A DNA stretch of 64,000 bases from assembly GCF_034702125.1 (NCBI RefSeq), contig NC_085868.1, positions 42,674,888 to 42,738,887 of the forward strand, written 5' to 3'. Below the pieces are notes generated by a model. That model saw only the letters and a list, made by a program, of their open reading frames with translations. It searched no databases and was not told where the DNA came from. The stretch's first letter is position 1, and the number at the start of each line of letters is the position of its first letter. Below, one piece after another: positions 44,909 through 57,485 of the stretch. The position numbers and the translations under genes are program-made. The DNA comes from Engraulis encrasicolus (Eukaryota > Chordata > Actinopteri > Clupeiformes > Engraulidae).

Positions 44909-45440
44909 TTAACCCCTTTTCAGCGCCAAAGTCGCAAGATTGCGACGTGCGTCATCATGACAAAAAGGCGCATGTCAGATCAAACCCCAGCGGTTCTTTA
45001 AAGGGAGTTCAGCCTCCCTACCAGTAGTTTGCAAAGACATGGCTACCCTTTCAAACAGACTACTACCGTTGCGGTCATTTTGTAGTTCACGAGAGTCTTT
45101 ATCTGGTGAAGCTAAAAACGCGAACAAGTGGACGCGACAAACAAAATGCGGTAAAGTAGCCCCTGTTGCGTCTTTGACGCCTCGGCCCTTACGAGTGTCT
45201 GGATTCATGTGTTTGGAGTTATCAAGTGAACCTTATCATCGAGCTGACCCAAGTTTGAAGTGGTGCGAATGTCTCTGGGCCTCCGGCTTTTTACCTATTC
45301 TGACTCCGAAGGACAGTTTTTATCCCTCCCGCGTCCGTAGTCCCCTCGGGCGTTGTGATAGGTATTCCTTCTCCGAATAAAGCCCCCTTCTGAACCTTAC
45401 CCCGTGTGCGCGGAAAATCCGTTGTCCTGACAGGCTGTCG
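44909..45440 (+). mobile_element. Candidate piggyBac-like 5' end with CpG-rich body
   Basis: TTAA (44,909-44,912) is followed by CCCCTTTTCAGCGCC and then the perfect subterminal hairpin GTCGCAAGATTGCGAC. TTAA targets and ends of the type CCCTTT are a hallmark of piggyBac elements. A frame from ATG at 45,039 in a fair Kozak context runs 113 codons, beginning MATLSNRLLPLRSFCSSR, but I cannot match it to a transposase. CpG is frequent from 44,930 to 45,450 against a CpG-poor background. No matching 3' end was found, so the element is a 5' fragment if the call is right. Confidence 0.4.
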
Positions 45441-46419
45441 TAGACGCTAAGGATGGTGTCTCTAAGTCAACACACACATTGGAACACAATCTTCGGTGAC
45501 GTTCTAATCCCTTCTCACAAGGAGTCGGTGGTTTAGGGGCGAATGAGTTCGTTTAGTGTCCATACAGGTATTTGGGTGGAGGAATTAGGGGTGGATAAGT
45601 GGGTCTGGGTATGTTAGCTTGGGACTCCCTCCATTCAGCCCCCGGTTTATGGCGTGTATCCACCTATCCGGACGCAAACGCACATATCCCTGGGATCGAG
45701 GAAAAACACTGTTCACCAAAGCAGCACAACCCCGCCTCATTCTGTCCCTCTTTCTGCCTTCTACTTGGGGATGGCAGCGGCGACACGTGGCCATACATCT
45801 CCGTATGGAGAGGTTTTTGGGTAATAGAACGCACGGTGGAAAGAAAGACTCATAGTCAACCCTAAAACATGAATGTTTTAGACTCTTTGTTGATAATCAG
45901 ACTGGTTTACAGCGGTTTGACTGTCTTTGTAAAGTTTACCAAATCGTAAAACACAAATAGAGACGAAGAGGTGGCGATAGAGTTTCCCCAACGGGGGAGA
46001 GGGTGGGAAGGGCGCGCGCTCATCCACGCGGGGTGGCGGGGATTGTGTACTGATCGGCTTCAGGGTGTCAGGCATAACGTACCTAATTACTTGGCACAAT
46101 ACTATGGACATGAATACTTTGGTGATTTCATACCCATTATGTTACCTTTTGCCCATTAGTTGTGTGAAATGTAAGTGACACACTGTAGAAAGCCACTGCT
46201 AGACTGTGCCAGCATTTTCCCATAAGTGGTCATAAAATATTGAATTGAACTAGGGTGCGAAAATTTCTCCCTGTGCTTTGAAGATGTTTCACATCAATAG
46301 GCGTACAATCGGTTTGCCGCCTACAGGTTACAGATTACAGAACATGTTTTCGGCTCCACCCCTCAATAGGCAACACAGCGTATAATTGCTTGCATTATGG
46401 ATATTCAAAAATATATTGC
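45441..46419. other. Unannotated
   Basis: Sequence of relatively even base composition, without microsatellites. Open frames of 60-90 codons on both strands at 45,585-46,111 are unrecognised. Confidence 0.45.
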
Positions 46420-47205
46420 ATTAATTATTGCAAATATTACAATTTATACCCTATAATCTAATTCTGCCTCTTGCCCCTAAAACGACTTCTATTTTCCTTT
46501 GGAATCCAGGGTTGCTGCACTATGTGATAGTAATGGAATGTCAATATTGCTCATAAATTCAATTTAAAATAATCTATTGGAAAATTATGACTACACAATA
46601 TTTCCCCCAAAAATTATTAAAAAATTCAAAATGGCCGTCCACCATATGACGTCCAACAATAATGCAAAATTAGGTATCCTATTTGCTCACCCCACGAAAT
46701 ATCTGGGGTCATCCCCAATATTTGGGTCTAATTGAAACAGTCAATGCTCTCATCTGTTACGCCGTGTCACGCCACAGTCTTTGAAATTATCATTCCTACA
46801 ATTCAGCTTTTTGGAAAAACTAAATATGTGGCGCTACTATATACTATAGATTATTATGCCCTAAAACTACTTATTTCCTTGCCATATTGTATGTGCCTAT
46901 GTGATGAGTAATGGAGGTCACTATTGCTCAAACTAAAATTTTCAATAACTCATATCGCAAGCCCAATTGGTTAACACAAAGATCTCAATATTTTCCAAAA
47001 ACTCTATGATTAACACCATGATTCAACTACATTGGCCCACCAAAAGGTCATAATATGCAAATTAGGTATGCATATCTTCACCATCTCCAGGATCCCCCTT
47101 ATTCTAATTGACAGTCAAAGCTCTATCTGTTTACCAGTGGTCCAAGCCACATCATTTGAATTTATCATTCCATTATTCAGGCTTTTTTGAAACGAGAAAA
47201 GTGAT
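46420..47205. repeat. Degenerate tandem duplication, about 377-bp period
   Basis: Copy 1 (about 46,420-46,830) and copy 2 (about 46,845-47,205) share CCCTAAAAC-ACTT, GAGTAATGGA-GTCA, TATTGCTCA, AATTAGGTAT, and AATTTATCATTCC followed by ATTCAG. Identity is perhaps 65-70%. Confidence 0.7.
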
Positions 47206-47519
47206 GGCGACTTAAAGGTTTAAATTATCCCCTCCGCAATACAATGCTGACACACAGCGGCAGTAAATTTGGCGTCCCAACAAAACGAGCCTGACAACCC
47301 GAATATCCTCTTTTCGACCAAATTTGTGGATTACAAATTTTTGTCCATCGGCACGGTAGGCGTGTGTGACAAATTTACGCGTGCCACACACCTGAACCAT
47401 GTGCAACCATGCGTCGATAATCAAGCATAAACTGTAATTAGTTGCAATGGCATTAAAGCAACACCCTCCCCATACACGAAGCCAATTGGGAGCCAAAATT
47501 TTTGGTCCCCAGGGTGAAC

Positions 47520-47745
47520 TTCTTTCTCTGCATTTATCCCCATTTGGGCTAGTGATTCACATTGATGTACACACACTAGTCTGTAGCAGGGGCTGCCTTT
47601 CTGAGTGGTGCCCCGTGGAGCTGGTCGGTGTTTAGGCCGTTGCTCAAGAGCCACTTCATCTGCGGTCCGGTCGGGCATTGAACTGCGGAACCCTTGGGTT
47701 GCCAACCCATTGCCTAACCACATGAGCCAACTGACCGGCCCCACG
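47520..47745 (-). mobile_element. tRNA-derived SINE (family D), minus strand
   Basis: On the minus strand the head starts at about 47,736 with an A box TGGCTCATGTGGTTAGGC. The B box GCAGTTCAATGCCCG lies near 47,685-47,670. The body continues with AGTGGCTCTTGAGCAACGG and CCACGGGGCACCACTCAG. It shares no body with families A and B. The extent of the tail is uncertain. Confidence 0.75.
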
Positions 47746-48132
47746 ACTATACTGTGGCCAATGCACTTTTCCATTGATTGATACTGCTTTTATACATCTA
47801 CCTTCTTTTGTCAGACCAGCGATTGTAAATGAAGTCCAGGTGCGCTAATTTCAAGCCTCATTGCATTCAAACGGGCTCTACTCTCTGCTAAAAGGGCATG
47901 GAGTAGGCCCAATTTAATGGTTTTTTCCTTATACAGACGATGGCGTTCATAGTGAGCATAAACGATGCTCAAGGTTGCCAGCCCCCCGTGGTTCAATTTA
48001 GCTTTTGAGGCTTCGGCACAGAATTATATATCCAATCCCATCAGAAGCGCACTTGGTAAGGCCAGAGGCCCAGGCCATTATTTTTCAAGGCTGTAATGTT
48101 GTGAAGTGTCCAGTGGTTGGCGTTGAAAGAAC
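47746..48132. other. Unannotated
   Basis: Nothing recognised. Confidence 0.5.
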
Positions 48133-48362
48133 GCAACAATTAGCTGGCAACTTGTTGCTAGCAATTTGTTGTAAGTTTACAACAATTAGCTGCACTTTTT
48201 TATTGCCAGCAATATTTGCTTTAAGTTTACTTCAATTAGCTGGCAACTTTTCACCAACAATTTGCTTTAATTCACACAATGAGCTGGCAACTTTTTTGCC
48301 AGCAAATTTTTTGTAATTTTTACAACAATGAGCTGGCACCTTTTCACCAGCAATTCACTCAA
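48133..48362. repeat. Tandem array of AGCTGGCAACTTTT units
   Basis: Four to five units of about 45-60 bp, each with (A/C)AAT(T/G)AGCTGGCAACTT, then GCCAGCAA(T)TT-like, then GTAAGTTTACAAC-like sequence. The units contain inverted words (AGCTGGC and GCCAGC), so each can fold. A related segment is at 49,795-49,885. Confidence 0.85.
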
Positions 48363-49794
48363 CTTCCCCTTACTGGTGCAATGTGCAGTTAATGAAGATT
48401 GGCCACAGGCTGGCCCACTTGAGCCATGAACTTCCACACATTAAAGGACAGGCGTTTCAGTTATTCTGTCCAAACCCACTGGTATACAATTCCACATATA
48501 TTTGTAATGTTTACGTAGTAAACATGTATAGAATGAAAACTTTTTGGAAAACGGAAATTTTGATATGGTCCTTAAACAGGGCCAAAAACCAATCAATTTT
48601 AAGAATATTAATATAATATATTAATTATAGCTTTTTTAAACACTATCTTAGAAGGATCCCGGTCGTTTTTAACTGTAGTTCGAGAGCGAGCATCAATGAT
48701 GGAACTTCTAGGACTTGTTAGCTTTTTGTACAGAGCACTTCTCTCTTGTTTATACTCACTGTTGTCACAACCTACATACCTAACCAATCTGTCCATTAGT
48801 GGCCTTGCCTCACTTTATTACTAATCACTATTCTGCCGTGTCTTCAATATAGCCAGCACCTGCCCAATCCTGATCTACTCTCGTCCACTGGTTCACTTGC
48901 CTCACTAAGATTAAACCTGGACTGTTCACCCACGCTTTGGTTCTCTGTCTGGAGTTGGCACAGCATAGCGCCTGACGCCACTGGCGCTCACTGGTACTGG
49001 CAATCAATTGATTAGCCGACTAGATTGAGTGGGTGGTTTGTTTGACAAGGGGGCGACAAGCATAGTGCCATTTGACTCATCTAGCGGCCTGGGCAGGTTT
49101 GACCTGACGCCGTCCCCTGGTCCAGTTGACTGGCTTGCTCGTGTCCCCTGTCTTTGCTTTGTCATTCCGGCTCTCTGCTTGGTTTTTTCTGGTCTTCTCG
49201 TGGCCATGCAGCCATTAAGCATTCCTCCAGTCCACACACTCCATGAAACTCGAGACAGGCAATCTGGCCAGTTCAACCAGCCGAGGCGTCAAGCCAGTTG
49301 GCTACCTGGCCGTTTAACTTGTTTGGCTCCTTACAGGTTAACTGTTTGGTTGTTTCATCTTTTGGAGCCATCTTGTATCATGAGCATGTTTTATGGTGTT
49401 TTTGCAAATATTAAATTTAGACCCGTGATGGTGTTGACAAAATGCATTTTCCATACAGTCCTTATTGTGACTCTTTTGAATTCCCCTTTGAGATGACTGA
49501 CAAATGAAAGTCCTTTGAGGAAACTATCACTGCGCACTGTGACAACACATGTTGATGATTTATTAGTTGTGCCTCACCCTATGCAAGGCTGAACTTGCAG
49601 AGTTATTGCTTAGAGCAGAGTGGCATTATGGTACCATGCTATCTCATCAGTGGAGTATGGGGACGATACCATAGTTGAAGGCATCTCAGACATTGAGGCG
49701 GGCAGCGGGTTGAGGCGGAGGAGGCGGGCGATGAGGGGCAGGACATTGCCATGGTCAGAGTATGTGGAAAACGGAACAGTGTTTGTAATTTAAA
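48363..49794. other. Unannotated, with a 155-codon open frame
   Basis: A plus-strand frame at 49,029-49,496 is the longest here not made of simple repeats. It has one hydrophobic stretch (LCFVIPALCLVFSGLLVA, residues 42-59). It has no recognised motif, no signal peptide at the start and no convincing splice or promoter context. I do not call it a gene. Confidence 0.45.
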
Positions 49795-49885
49795 CGACTT
49801 GCTGGCAACTGTTTTCTTTTTTCTTTTGCAAATGTTTGTAATTAAAAAATTGCGGGCAATTATTCCCCTTCAATTCGCTGTAAAT
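49795..49885. repeat. Outlying copy of the 48,133 array unit
   Basis: CTTGCTGGCAACTGTTTTCT, GCAAATGTTTGTAATT and GCGGGCAATT-TTC...CGCTGTAAATTTCAG match the unit order of the array at 48,133. Confidence 0.6.
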
Positions 49886-50519
49886 TTCAGTTTGAATCTT
49901 TACAGTGTATACATTATATGAGAGTATATCGCACCAAAAATCTGCCCCTCAGTGGTCCGGGGTGGACTTGACAGCTGAGCAGACATTCTATTTACCTTGA
50001 ACTGCAGTTTTGTGCCTGGCCCCTAGCGGCAGCCAAGCCGATGCAGGAGTCCATTTAACCTACACATTCGCCTTATCTTGACGTGAGACGTAGTCATACA
50101 CCATCACATCATGCTTATACACCCAGACCCTGTAGTGCATTACCATAAGATAACCTAGACCAGAACCCGACCCTCCCTAGCCGGCTTGTGCACATTACAA
50201 TGGGGTGGCGTTCACTCCACAAGTACTCGAACACTGGTCACGGTCTGCAGCAGCAAGGCAGGACAGCATTAAACGCTTACTCACCAGCCCTTTACCCCTT
50301 CAGTACCAGATGGGGAGATGTTCTGCCAAAATGTGCTGTTACTTCCATTTAGCAATAGGCTGTATTAAGTATAGGCTGTATTATGGCCCAGACCCTAGCC
50401 TTAACCCGAAGTCTAGGTCTGCCTATGGCGTGCGTTGATCGGCTTTGTTTTTTGTTGATAGTGCTTGGCACCAACCTGTAGTCTCCATATCAACCATGAT
50501 GCTGAGACCACACGCCATC
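49886..50519. other. Unannotated
   Basis: Nothing recognised. Confidence 0.5.
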
Positions 50520-50521
50520 AC

Positions 50522-50657
50522 AGGCCTTCTGGACCCCCACAGTACCAGGGGAGAGCTGGGAGGCCAAGCCAAGCCAGGATAAAAGAGTCCTGATCTGCCA
50601 GAGACGACTCCTACTCACACTCCTACTCCCCTGGTAATGTCGAGGTCCAGAAGCCCT
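50522..50657. repeat. Inverted repeat, about 31-bp arms
   Basis: GGCCTTCTGGACCCCCACAG with TACCAGGGGAG (50,522-50,552) pairs with CTCCCCTGGTAATGTCGAGG and TCCAGAAGCCC (50,627-50,657). The spacer is about 75 bp. Confidence 0.75.
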
Positions 50658-50758
50658 GGCTCGGCATCATGTTGTTTTGGGAGTGGTGCAAACGGGCGGT
50701 GAAGTAGAACGTGCTGCACATGCAGTTCAAAGTATATGAAAAACAAAGACCCATAATG

Positions 50759-50760
<2 letters not shown>

Positions 50761-50825
<65 letters not shown>

Positions 50826-50843
50826 AATAAAAAAAAAAAAAAA
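50761..50843. repeat. Long poly(A) tract, interrupted
   Basis: About 83 bases, almost all A, with a few T and G. There is no AATAAA in the expected place upstream, so it is not clearly a retroposed tail. Confidence 0.95.
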
Positions 50844-50947
50844 GCATTACTTTTGTATACGGCCAATCCTACATAGCCATCATAATGGTTTCATTGCAAT
50901 TCCAGCCATAAGGTTAGTCTATCACTCAGTTGTCCCATTCCACTCCT

Positions 50948-50949
<2 letters not shown>

Positions 50950-50982
<33 letters not shown>

Positions 50983-50992
50983 TTTTTTTTTT
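50950..50992. repeat. Long poly(T) tract
   Basis: About 43 bases of T with one A. It is inverted relative to the poly(A) 110 bp upstream. Confidence 0.95.
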
Positions 50993-51551
50993 CCCAATTT
51001 CAGATTGAGATGCTGTAACACGCTACCACGTGCAATTAATGTAATAATGGTGCAATATGCTAATAGTGTAAGAAGAAATATTACATAAATGCGGTGACAA
51101 GTTTCCACATTATGTTAATTATTTAACCCATTTCGTAAATAAACACGCCTACATTTCTTGAACGCATTTCGTAACAAAACTTTTTTCGTCATCTTGTCAT
51201 AAAAATTAGTGTTTTTTTCTAATCTGAAGCATAGCTGCTCTAAGGTATCGCCAAGATGGCAGCCAAGTGAAGGGACTTATGGGAAAAGACTTTGTATAAG
51301 CACACAGGAAGTGCGGCTTGAAAATGAGCTCAGGGTGTTCTCTTTCTTTTTTATCTTTTTTAAACCTCTCACGGCACACAATAAAACACAGAGAGTTAAA
51401 CTGTAAGAACATTTCACAGAACACTGAGTGCAAAGAAAGCAAGGAAGAATAAGAAGAAAGAATGTTAAATGCATTAGTCTAGTGTCTTTCTCTCTCTTCT
51501 CTTTCTCTGCCTGGCCAGTGGGTAACAGCTCTCAGAGCAGCAGCACACAGT
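50993..51551. other. Unannotated
   Basis: AT-rich sequence; nothing recognised. Confidence 0.5.
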
Positions 51552-51800
51552 CAGTGTTGCCAGATTGGGCGGTTACCTGCCCAATTGGGCTGCTTGGGAT
51601 AGCCGACAGCGGGTAAAAACGGGAAAAATAAATCGACCTCGGGTTGCGTCTTTTTTTTTTCCCTCGGCAGGTTTTGAAATATTTAATTTATGCCCATAGA
51701 AATCAATGCAATTCGTAAAAAATTGGCAGAATTTACCGCTTCTTGGTGTTTTTTGAGCACCTTTTGGGCGGGATTTGATCAGACACATCTGGCAACACTG
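51552..51800. mobile_element. hAT-type MITE, CAGTGTTGCCAGATTGGG family, copy 3
   Basis: It begins CAGTGTTGCCAGATTGGG and ends CATCTGGCAACACTG. Flanks CACACAGT and CTCACAGT match at 7 of 8. It is longer than copies 1 and 2 by a T-rich insert near 51,650. Confidence 0.87.
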
Positions 51801-51942
51801 CTCACAGTGCACACTTCACCCACTCCTTCTCCATTCCTGCTAGTCTCTCCTCTTTCTGCCTCACTCTCTTACACACTGGCTGGTTCACACCTAACAAGCC
51901 CTGATGTGTCAGGAGAAGAAGCACTAAAACAATGTAGCAAGC

Positions 51943-52180
51943 ACACACACACACACACACACACACAAAAACCCAGAAACACCCGCCACACCAACACACA
52001 CACACGCGACACACTACATCCCACCACACACACACACACAACCCGACACACACAGCACAACACACTCCAACCACACAATCCCACACACACGACACACACA
52101 CCACACAACAATCAACCCAACTCACCCCACAACACCCTACCCGACACACACTATACCCACCCATACAACCCCCTCCGCCA

Positions 52181-52233
<53 letters not shown>
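51943..52233. repeat. Complex CA-rich tract ending in (CA)n
   Basis: About 240 bp of degenerate CACAC/CCACAC sequence end in a pure CA run at 52,184-52,232. It looks like an old, decayed microsatellite. Confidence 0.95.
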
Positions 52234-52237
<4 letters not shown>

Positions 52238-52357
52238 ATGCCTTTCTTTCTCCTCGCCCATTGTCTTCCCTCAATATAAACTGTTTCTATGGTAATTCCA
52301 ATGGTATTTTCCTCTGTTTGTTCCTTGCAGGTATCTGCCTGTACAATAAAGTGTTTG

Positions 52358-52425
52358 TCTGTGTGTGCGTGTGTGCATGCGTGCGTGTGTGCGTGTGTGC
52401 GTGCCTGCGTGCCTGCGTGCGTACA
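52358..52425. repeat. (GT)n/(GCGT)n tract
   Basis: Mixed GTGT, GCGT and CTGCGTGC units. An AATAAA lies just upstream at 52,345, but no gene ends there. Confidence 0.9.
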
Positions 52426-53420
<995 letters not shown>

Positions 53421-53512
53421 ACACCCAAGGTACATGAGTGGGCTGGCGAGGCTGTTACGAAGTGTTCCCTCAGCATTGTTGGGTAGTCCTTCACATGTAA
53501 AGAAATATCTGC

Positions 53513-53533
53513 CCCCCCCCCCCCCCCCCCCCC

Positions 53534-53564
<31 letters not shown>

Positions 53565-53568
53565 CACT
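53513..53568. repeat. Poly(C) followed by (CA)n
   Basis: About 23 C residues run into a CACA tract. Confidence 0.95.
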
Positions 53569-53929
53569 GGAATAATGTTTGGGTCCCACAGTGTACCACA
53601 GCTATATAAGGCAAGGTGCACTACAGGGACTAAATCGATGCCAAGGTTATTGTTTACCTTTTATCTCACTTCCCACCTCCTCCTCCTCCACCAGGCTTCT
53701 CTCCCTCTCCTCTTCTCTCCTTCCTAAAGGTCTCGTCTCTGAAACACAGACACCTCCAGTGATTATTTTGCTGCCTGTGGCAAACGGCAGCACTGTCTGG
53801 AGCCAAAGTCCCCCCTGCAAGCGCACCCTCAGTCTGGAAATAACACTGATGGATTACTAATAGGGCTGAGTTGGATTCAGCAGGGCAGGTTGACAAGAGG
53901 GGAAAGAGAGAGAAAGGGAAGGGAGGAGA
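53569..53929. other. Unannotated; splice-like site at 53,729
   Basis: A pyrimidine-rich tract ends in TTCCTAAAG at about 53,729, followed by a short frame to a stop at 53,858. It was judged too weak to call an exon. Confidence 0.4.
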
Positions 53930-54065
<136 letters not shown>

Positions 54066-54116
54066 TTCCCATGCACACCACACTCACAGAAAAATAAACA
54101 AAGACATGGGTGCAAA

Positions 54117-54181
54117 CACACACACACACAAACACACACACAAACACACACAGCGAAAGAATGAGAGGGATATATTGTGTA

Positions 54182-54235
<54 letters not shown>
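54117..54235. repeat. (CA)n and (GA)n microsatellites
   Basis: CA units with CAAA interruptions at 54,117-54,151, then (GA)n at 54,184-54,235. Confidence 0.96.
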
Positions 54236-54236
<1 letters not shown>

Positions 54237-55184
54237 AAAAGCAAAAGAACAATCTCACCATCTCATCGTATCCTGACACCTCATAGCCTGATTTCTAATC
54301 AGATGTCGTGAATTTGTTTCTCTTACCGCAGCAAAACATGCCTCTCTCTGTCAAGTCATCACAACAACAAAACCAACAAATCTGAATGGAGAAATCTCAA
54401 TAATCAAACCCCACTGTGTTTTAGCTGGAGGAAAAAATAGCCTTCATTAAAGTGTCACTGTGTAATCTTCAAAATCTCCGGACCATATTTTGACACCCTA
54501 CTACCAGCACCTAACAAAATCAAAAAACAAAACAAAACACAGCATATTGTGCTAGGAGACACATGAGCCATTTATTTTAATGGTCTTTTGTGGCACCATG
54601 CGTGTGATTGTGTTTCCATGGAAACAAGGCATTTATTAATTTGTCATATTTAATTCCTTTACATGGCTCAAATGAATCACCAAATCACACTGTATCGTTC
54701 AATAACTACATAAATTCACACATACCAACATACGGGTACATATTGCAATATTTGTCTTTGGTAAAATGTTAAATATTTTCTGGTAAAACCACATCGCTAT
54801 TCTTCTTCTTCATTTCATGAAGTGTCTTTTTCTTCAATTCATGCCTTGTATCATCACCGTATCCATGTATTTGTATGGTGTATAAGAAGCCAGAACTTTG
54901 TTGACCTTGAAAACAAATAGTAGGCCTATATGGTCAAAAAAACCTCAAACCCAGCCAAAAGGCCATCAGGTAACATCCATAGCCATGTGATGTCCTCTAC
55001 TTCGGATGCCATGAGGGTTTGTCAACTTTTCATACAGCATTTAGATCCAGTCAAACGATTTGGCAATGTAACAAATGAAACAAATAAGGAGACAGTGTGA
55101 GTGTGATATGATAGGATAGCAGGCAGAGTGTGGTGGAATATAATCCAAGCTGTGGTGCAATCAGCAGCAGGGAATGTGACAAAG
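54236..55184. other. Unannotated
   Basis: AT-rich sequence without recognised features. Confidence 0.5.
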
Positions 55185-55310
55185 GGGTCACTTGCCCCAG
55201 GCCCAGGGAGAGATGGAGCCCAGAATTTAATCCTCACTACATTGTAATTTTTTGGAGGTTTGGGGCCCTTTCAGATGTCTTTGTCCCAGAGCCAGGGAAA
55301 GCTGGCCCTG
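55185..55310 (+). mobile_element. Repeat family C, copy 3
   Basis: GGGGTCACTTGCCCCAGGCC, CTCACTACATTGTAATTTT and TCAGATGTCTTTGTCCCAGA with GCCAGGGAAAGCTG parallel the copies at 25,100 and 32,775. Confidence 0.6.
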
Positions 55311-56540
55311 CTCAGCAGACTCGTGACAGACAGTGTTGATACATGTGCCCTTTGTGTCACAGTTTTTTCTCCCCCATGGAACTTGATTGACAATCCTCAC
55401 ATCACTGTGGCGTGTACGAGATTGATAGCTATGGATTAATAGTGTTTGGCAAAGTGTTTCTCTATCTTGCCTGAACCGGGCTCTGTGTTTCCAAATATAG
55501 TAGGTGTTGACGTGCGGACTGTGACAGTATCAGGCCCTGTCCCTTTTATGATGAAGGGGATTAAGTCACATACAGGCTGTGCTTGACATCCAGCTGCATC
55601 TGTCAGCCGCAGGAGTGACACATGTGTTTATGCCACCTCACACCTTCCTCATTCACTCATTCTGACTATTGCTTTCTCTTTCTCGTCCTCTCGCCCGCTC
55701 TTCTCTTTCTGTAACCTCCCTGCTTTTTACCTTAATTTCTATTCTTTTTTTATGACACCTCACCTCACTCAGTCACTCACTCTACTCACTCACTGTCTTC
55801 TTTCTTTACATTCCGGTACTTCACTATCTTTCTGTCAGGCCAGCTTTTTCTTTTCCTCTCATTTTCTATTCCAAGTTCTGTCAGACCTTTGCCTCTTTTT
55901 AAGGAACATATTTTTCTCGTTGGCTTCTCATATGATATCTTCCCACCTTCCTCTGTTCTTATTTCCTTTTACCTTGTTAGAGCTTCTGCTTCCCCATGTG
56001 TAGAGAATGACCACATTTATGAGAGAAAAATAAACTGGCCTGTTGGGTTTTGTTTCTGTAAGTTGGCAAAGTTGGCACTTCCTCTGAATGGACAGTTCAC
56101 CAACACACACAAAAAAGAAGGAAATCAGGAAGTTCAGACTGAAATTCTGAAAAGTTTAAATGAAGTGATGTTACCTGGGGATATATATCATGGTGTGTTA
56201 TAATTTGAAGTAGGCTAACCAACTTACAGTAGCCAACAAAACAAAAAAGGGAGAGGACTTACTCATACTAAACTATGAGGGCCAGCCAGAGTCTGCCATC
56301 TTGCCCCTGCACAAACTCCTTCACAAGTTTTAGTTTTGGCCCAGCATTTTTTTTCATGCAGTATGGGCTAATGGTCTTTATTGGTCTTGATTCTATGGTG
56401 TCAGTTTATGGTCAATTGCACAGCTTGGTGTTGCCAAAATCCCAAGGAGGTTAAATGTTGAAATGTATGGTCACTATACATTTACTCGTTATATTCTAGG
56501 AGAGAGTGGGGAAGAACAGAGTTCATAGCATGCATAAACC
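55311..56540. other. Unannotated; CT-rich between 55,640 and 55,990
   Basis: A pyrimidine-rich stretch without exact repeats; no gene is supported. Confidence 0.5.
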
Positions 56541-56682
56541 GGTCCCGTGTACTTTTTCGTTCATTTTTTTCTTTTTTGGAATGAAAAATGAAAATCAAAA
56601 AAGGGCGAAATTGATTGTTTTGTTTTAAGCAATGCAAGCAGAAATGACTGTATTTGGTTTTCAGCATGTGTTGCCTCTTATG
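56541..56682 (+). repeat. Inverted pair, left member
   Basis: GTACTTTTTCGTTCATT, TTTGGAATGAAAAATGAAAA, TCAAAAAAGGGC and AATGCAAGCAGAAATG match the reverse complement of 58,530-58,672 at roughly 90% by eye. Confidence 0.88.
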
Positions 56683-57300
56683 ACAATAGTATTTGAAAAA
56701 TTGACATTTTTGATGGATTTTCAATTCATAATAGTTGTTTATTCATTTATTGAAATTCATTTGACTGATGCTATCGTTTACCCGGAAGGATAGGCTATTT
56801 GCCACCTGACTCGCATAGTCAAGGCCCTATTCCTCTATAGCGACCATGGGGCATAGAAAAGTTACACTTTGGTGTATTTAGGGCATTAGTGGTAGGATGC
56901 TTCCATGTAGACTGCATCTAATTCTAGAGATGACCTGACAAAAGGAAGGTTGCTTATCATCAGAACGGTCAAAAACCTCTATGAATCAATGACCATTAAC
57001 TCCCCGTCAACTTTACCGTTGCGCAGCTGTACTTCACTGCTTGCGTGTATTTTCATTACATTACACATTTACATGACAAAATGTGATGTCTGAACAAATA
57101 ACATCATCTACATTTAAACCTTGGTTGAGCAAGATGGAAAATTTGCTCCACAAATACGCACTTCTGTTATTAGGGCACTATGCAAATACGATCTATAGGC
57201 ATAAATAATCACATGAAATCTCAACTCGTTGCAAAGGTTATATCAGTTTATACGTTAAAGTGCAGCATAAAAACAACAAATCTATCTTCTACCCACATAC
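56683..57300. other. Unannotated
   Basis: Nothing recognised. Confidence 0.5.
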
Positions 57301-57485
57301 GGCGCCCTATTCAATATGGTGGCGCGCATGCATGCACCCTTTCGCTTGGGATAGGCTTATCTATTCGAAACCATCTCACAAGCATCACAGCCACGTCCTT
57401 GTAGTGTAGCTCGTGAGATGGATTATATTCATATCCCAAGCCCAAGGGCGCATGCACGTGGTACCACCATATTGAGCAGGGCGCC
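57301..57485. mobile_element. Foldback MITE, 185 bp
   Basis: GGCGCCCTATTCAATATGGT at the left mirrors ACCATATTGAGCAGGGCGCC at the right. Inner pairs are GCATGCACCCTT-CGCTTGGGATA and TATCCCAAGCCCAAGGGCGC, and CCATCTCAC with GTGAGATGG. No target duplication is evident. Confidence 0.85.

Noticed and set aside
49029..49496. 155-codon plus-strand frame with a hydrophobic stretch
   Set aside because: No recognised domain, signal sequence, splice sites or promoter; length is possible by chance in this GC-richer segment.
50623..50735. Codon-like minus-strand segment beside the poly(A) tract, possible retroposed gene
   Set aside because: Half of it belongs to an inverted repeat with 50,522-50,552, and there is no AATAAA before the A tract.
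52345..52350. AATAAA followed by GT-rich sequence as a gene 3' end
   Set aside because: The GT-rich part is a microsatellite and no upstream gene is supported.
53729..53860. Possible terminal exon after a pyrimidine tract
   Set aside because: The tract is low-complexity CT sequence, the frame is short and no family is recognised.
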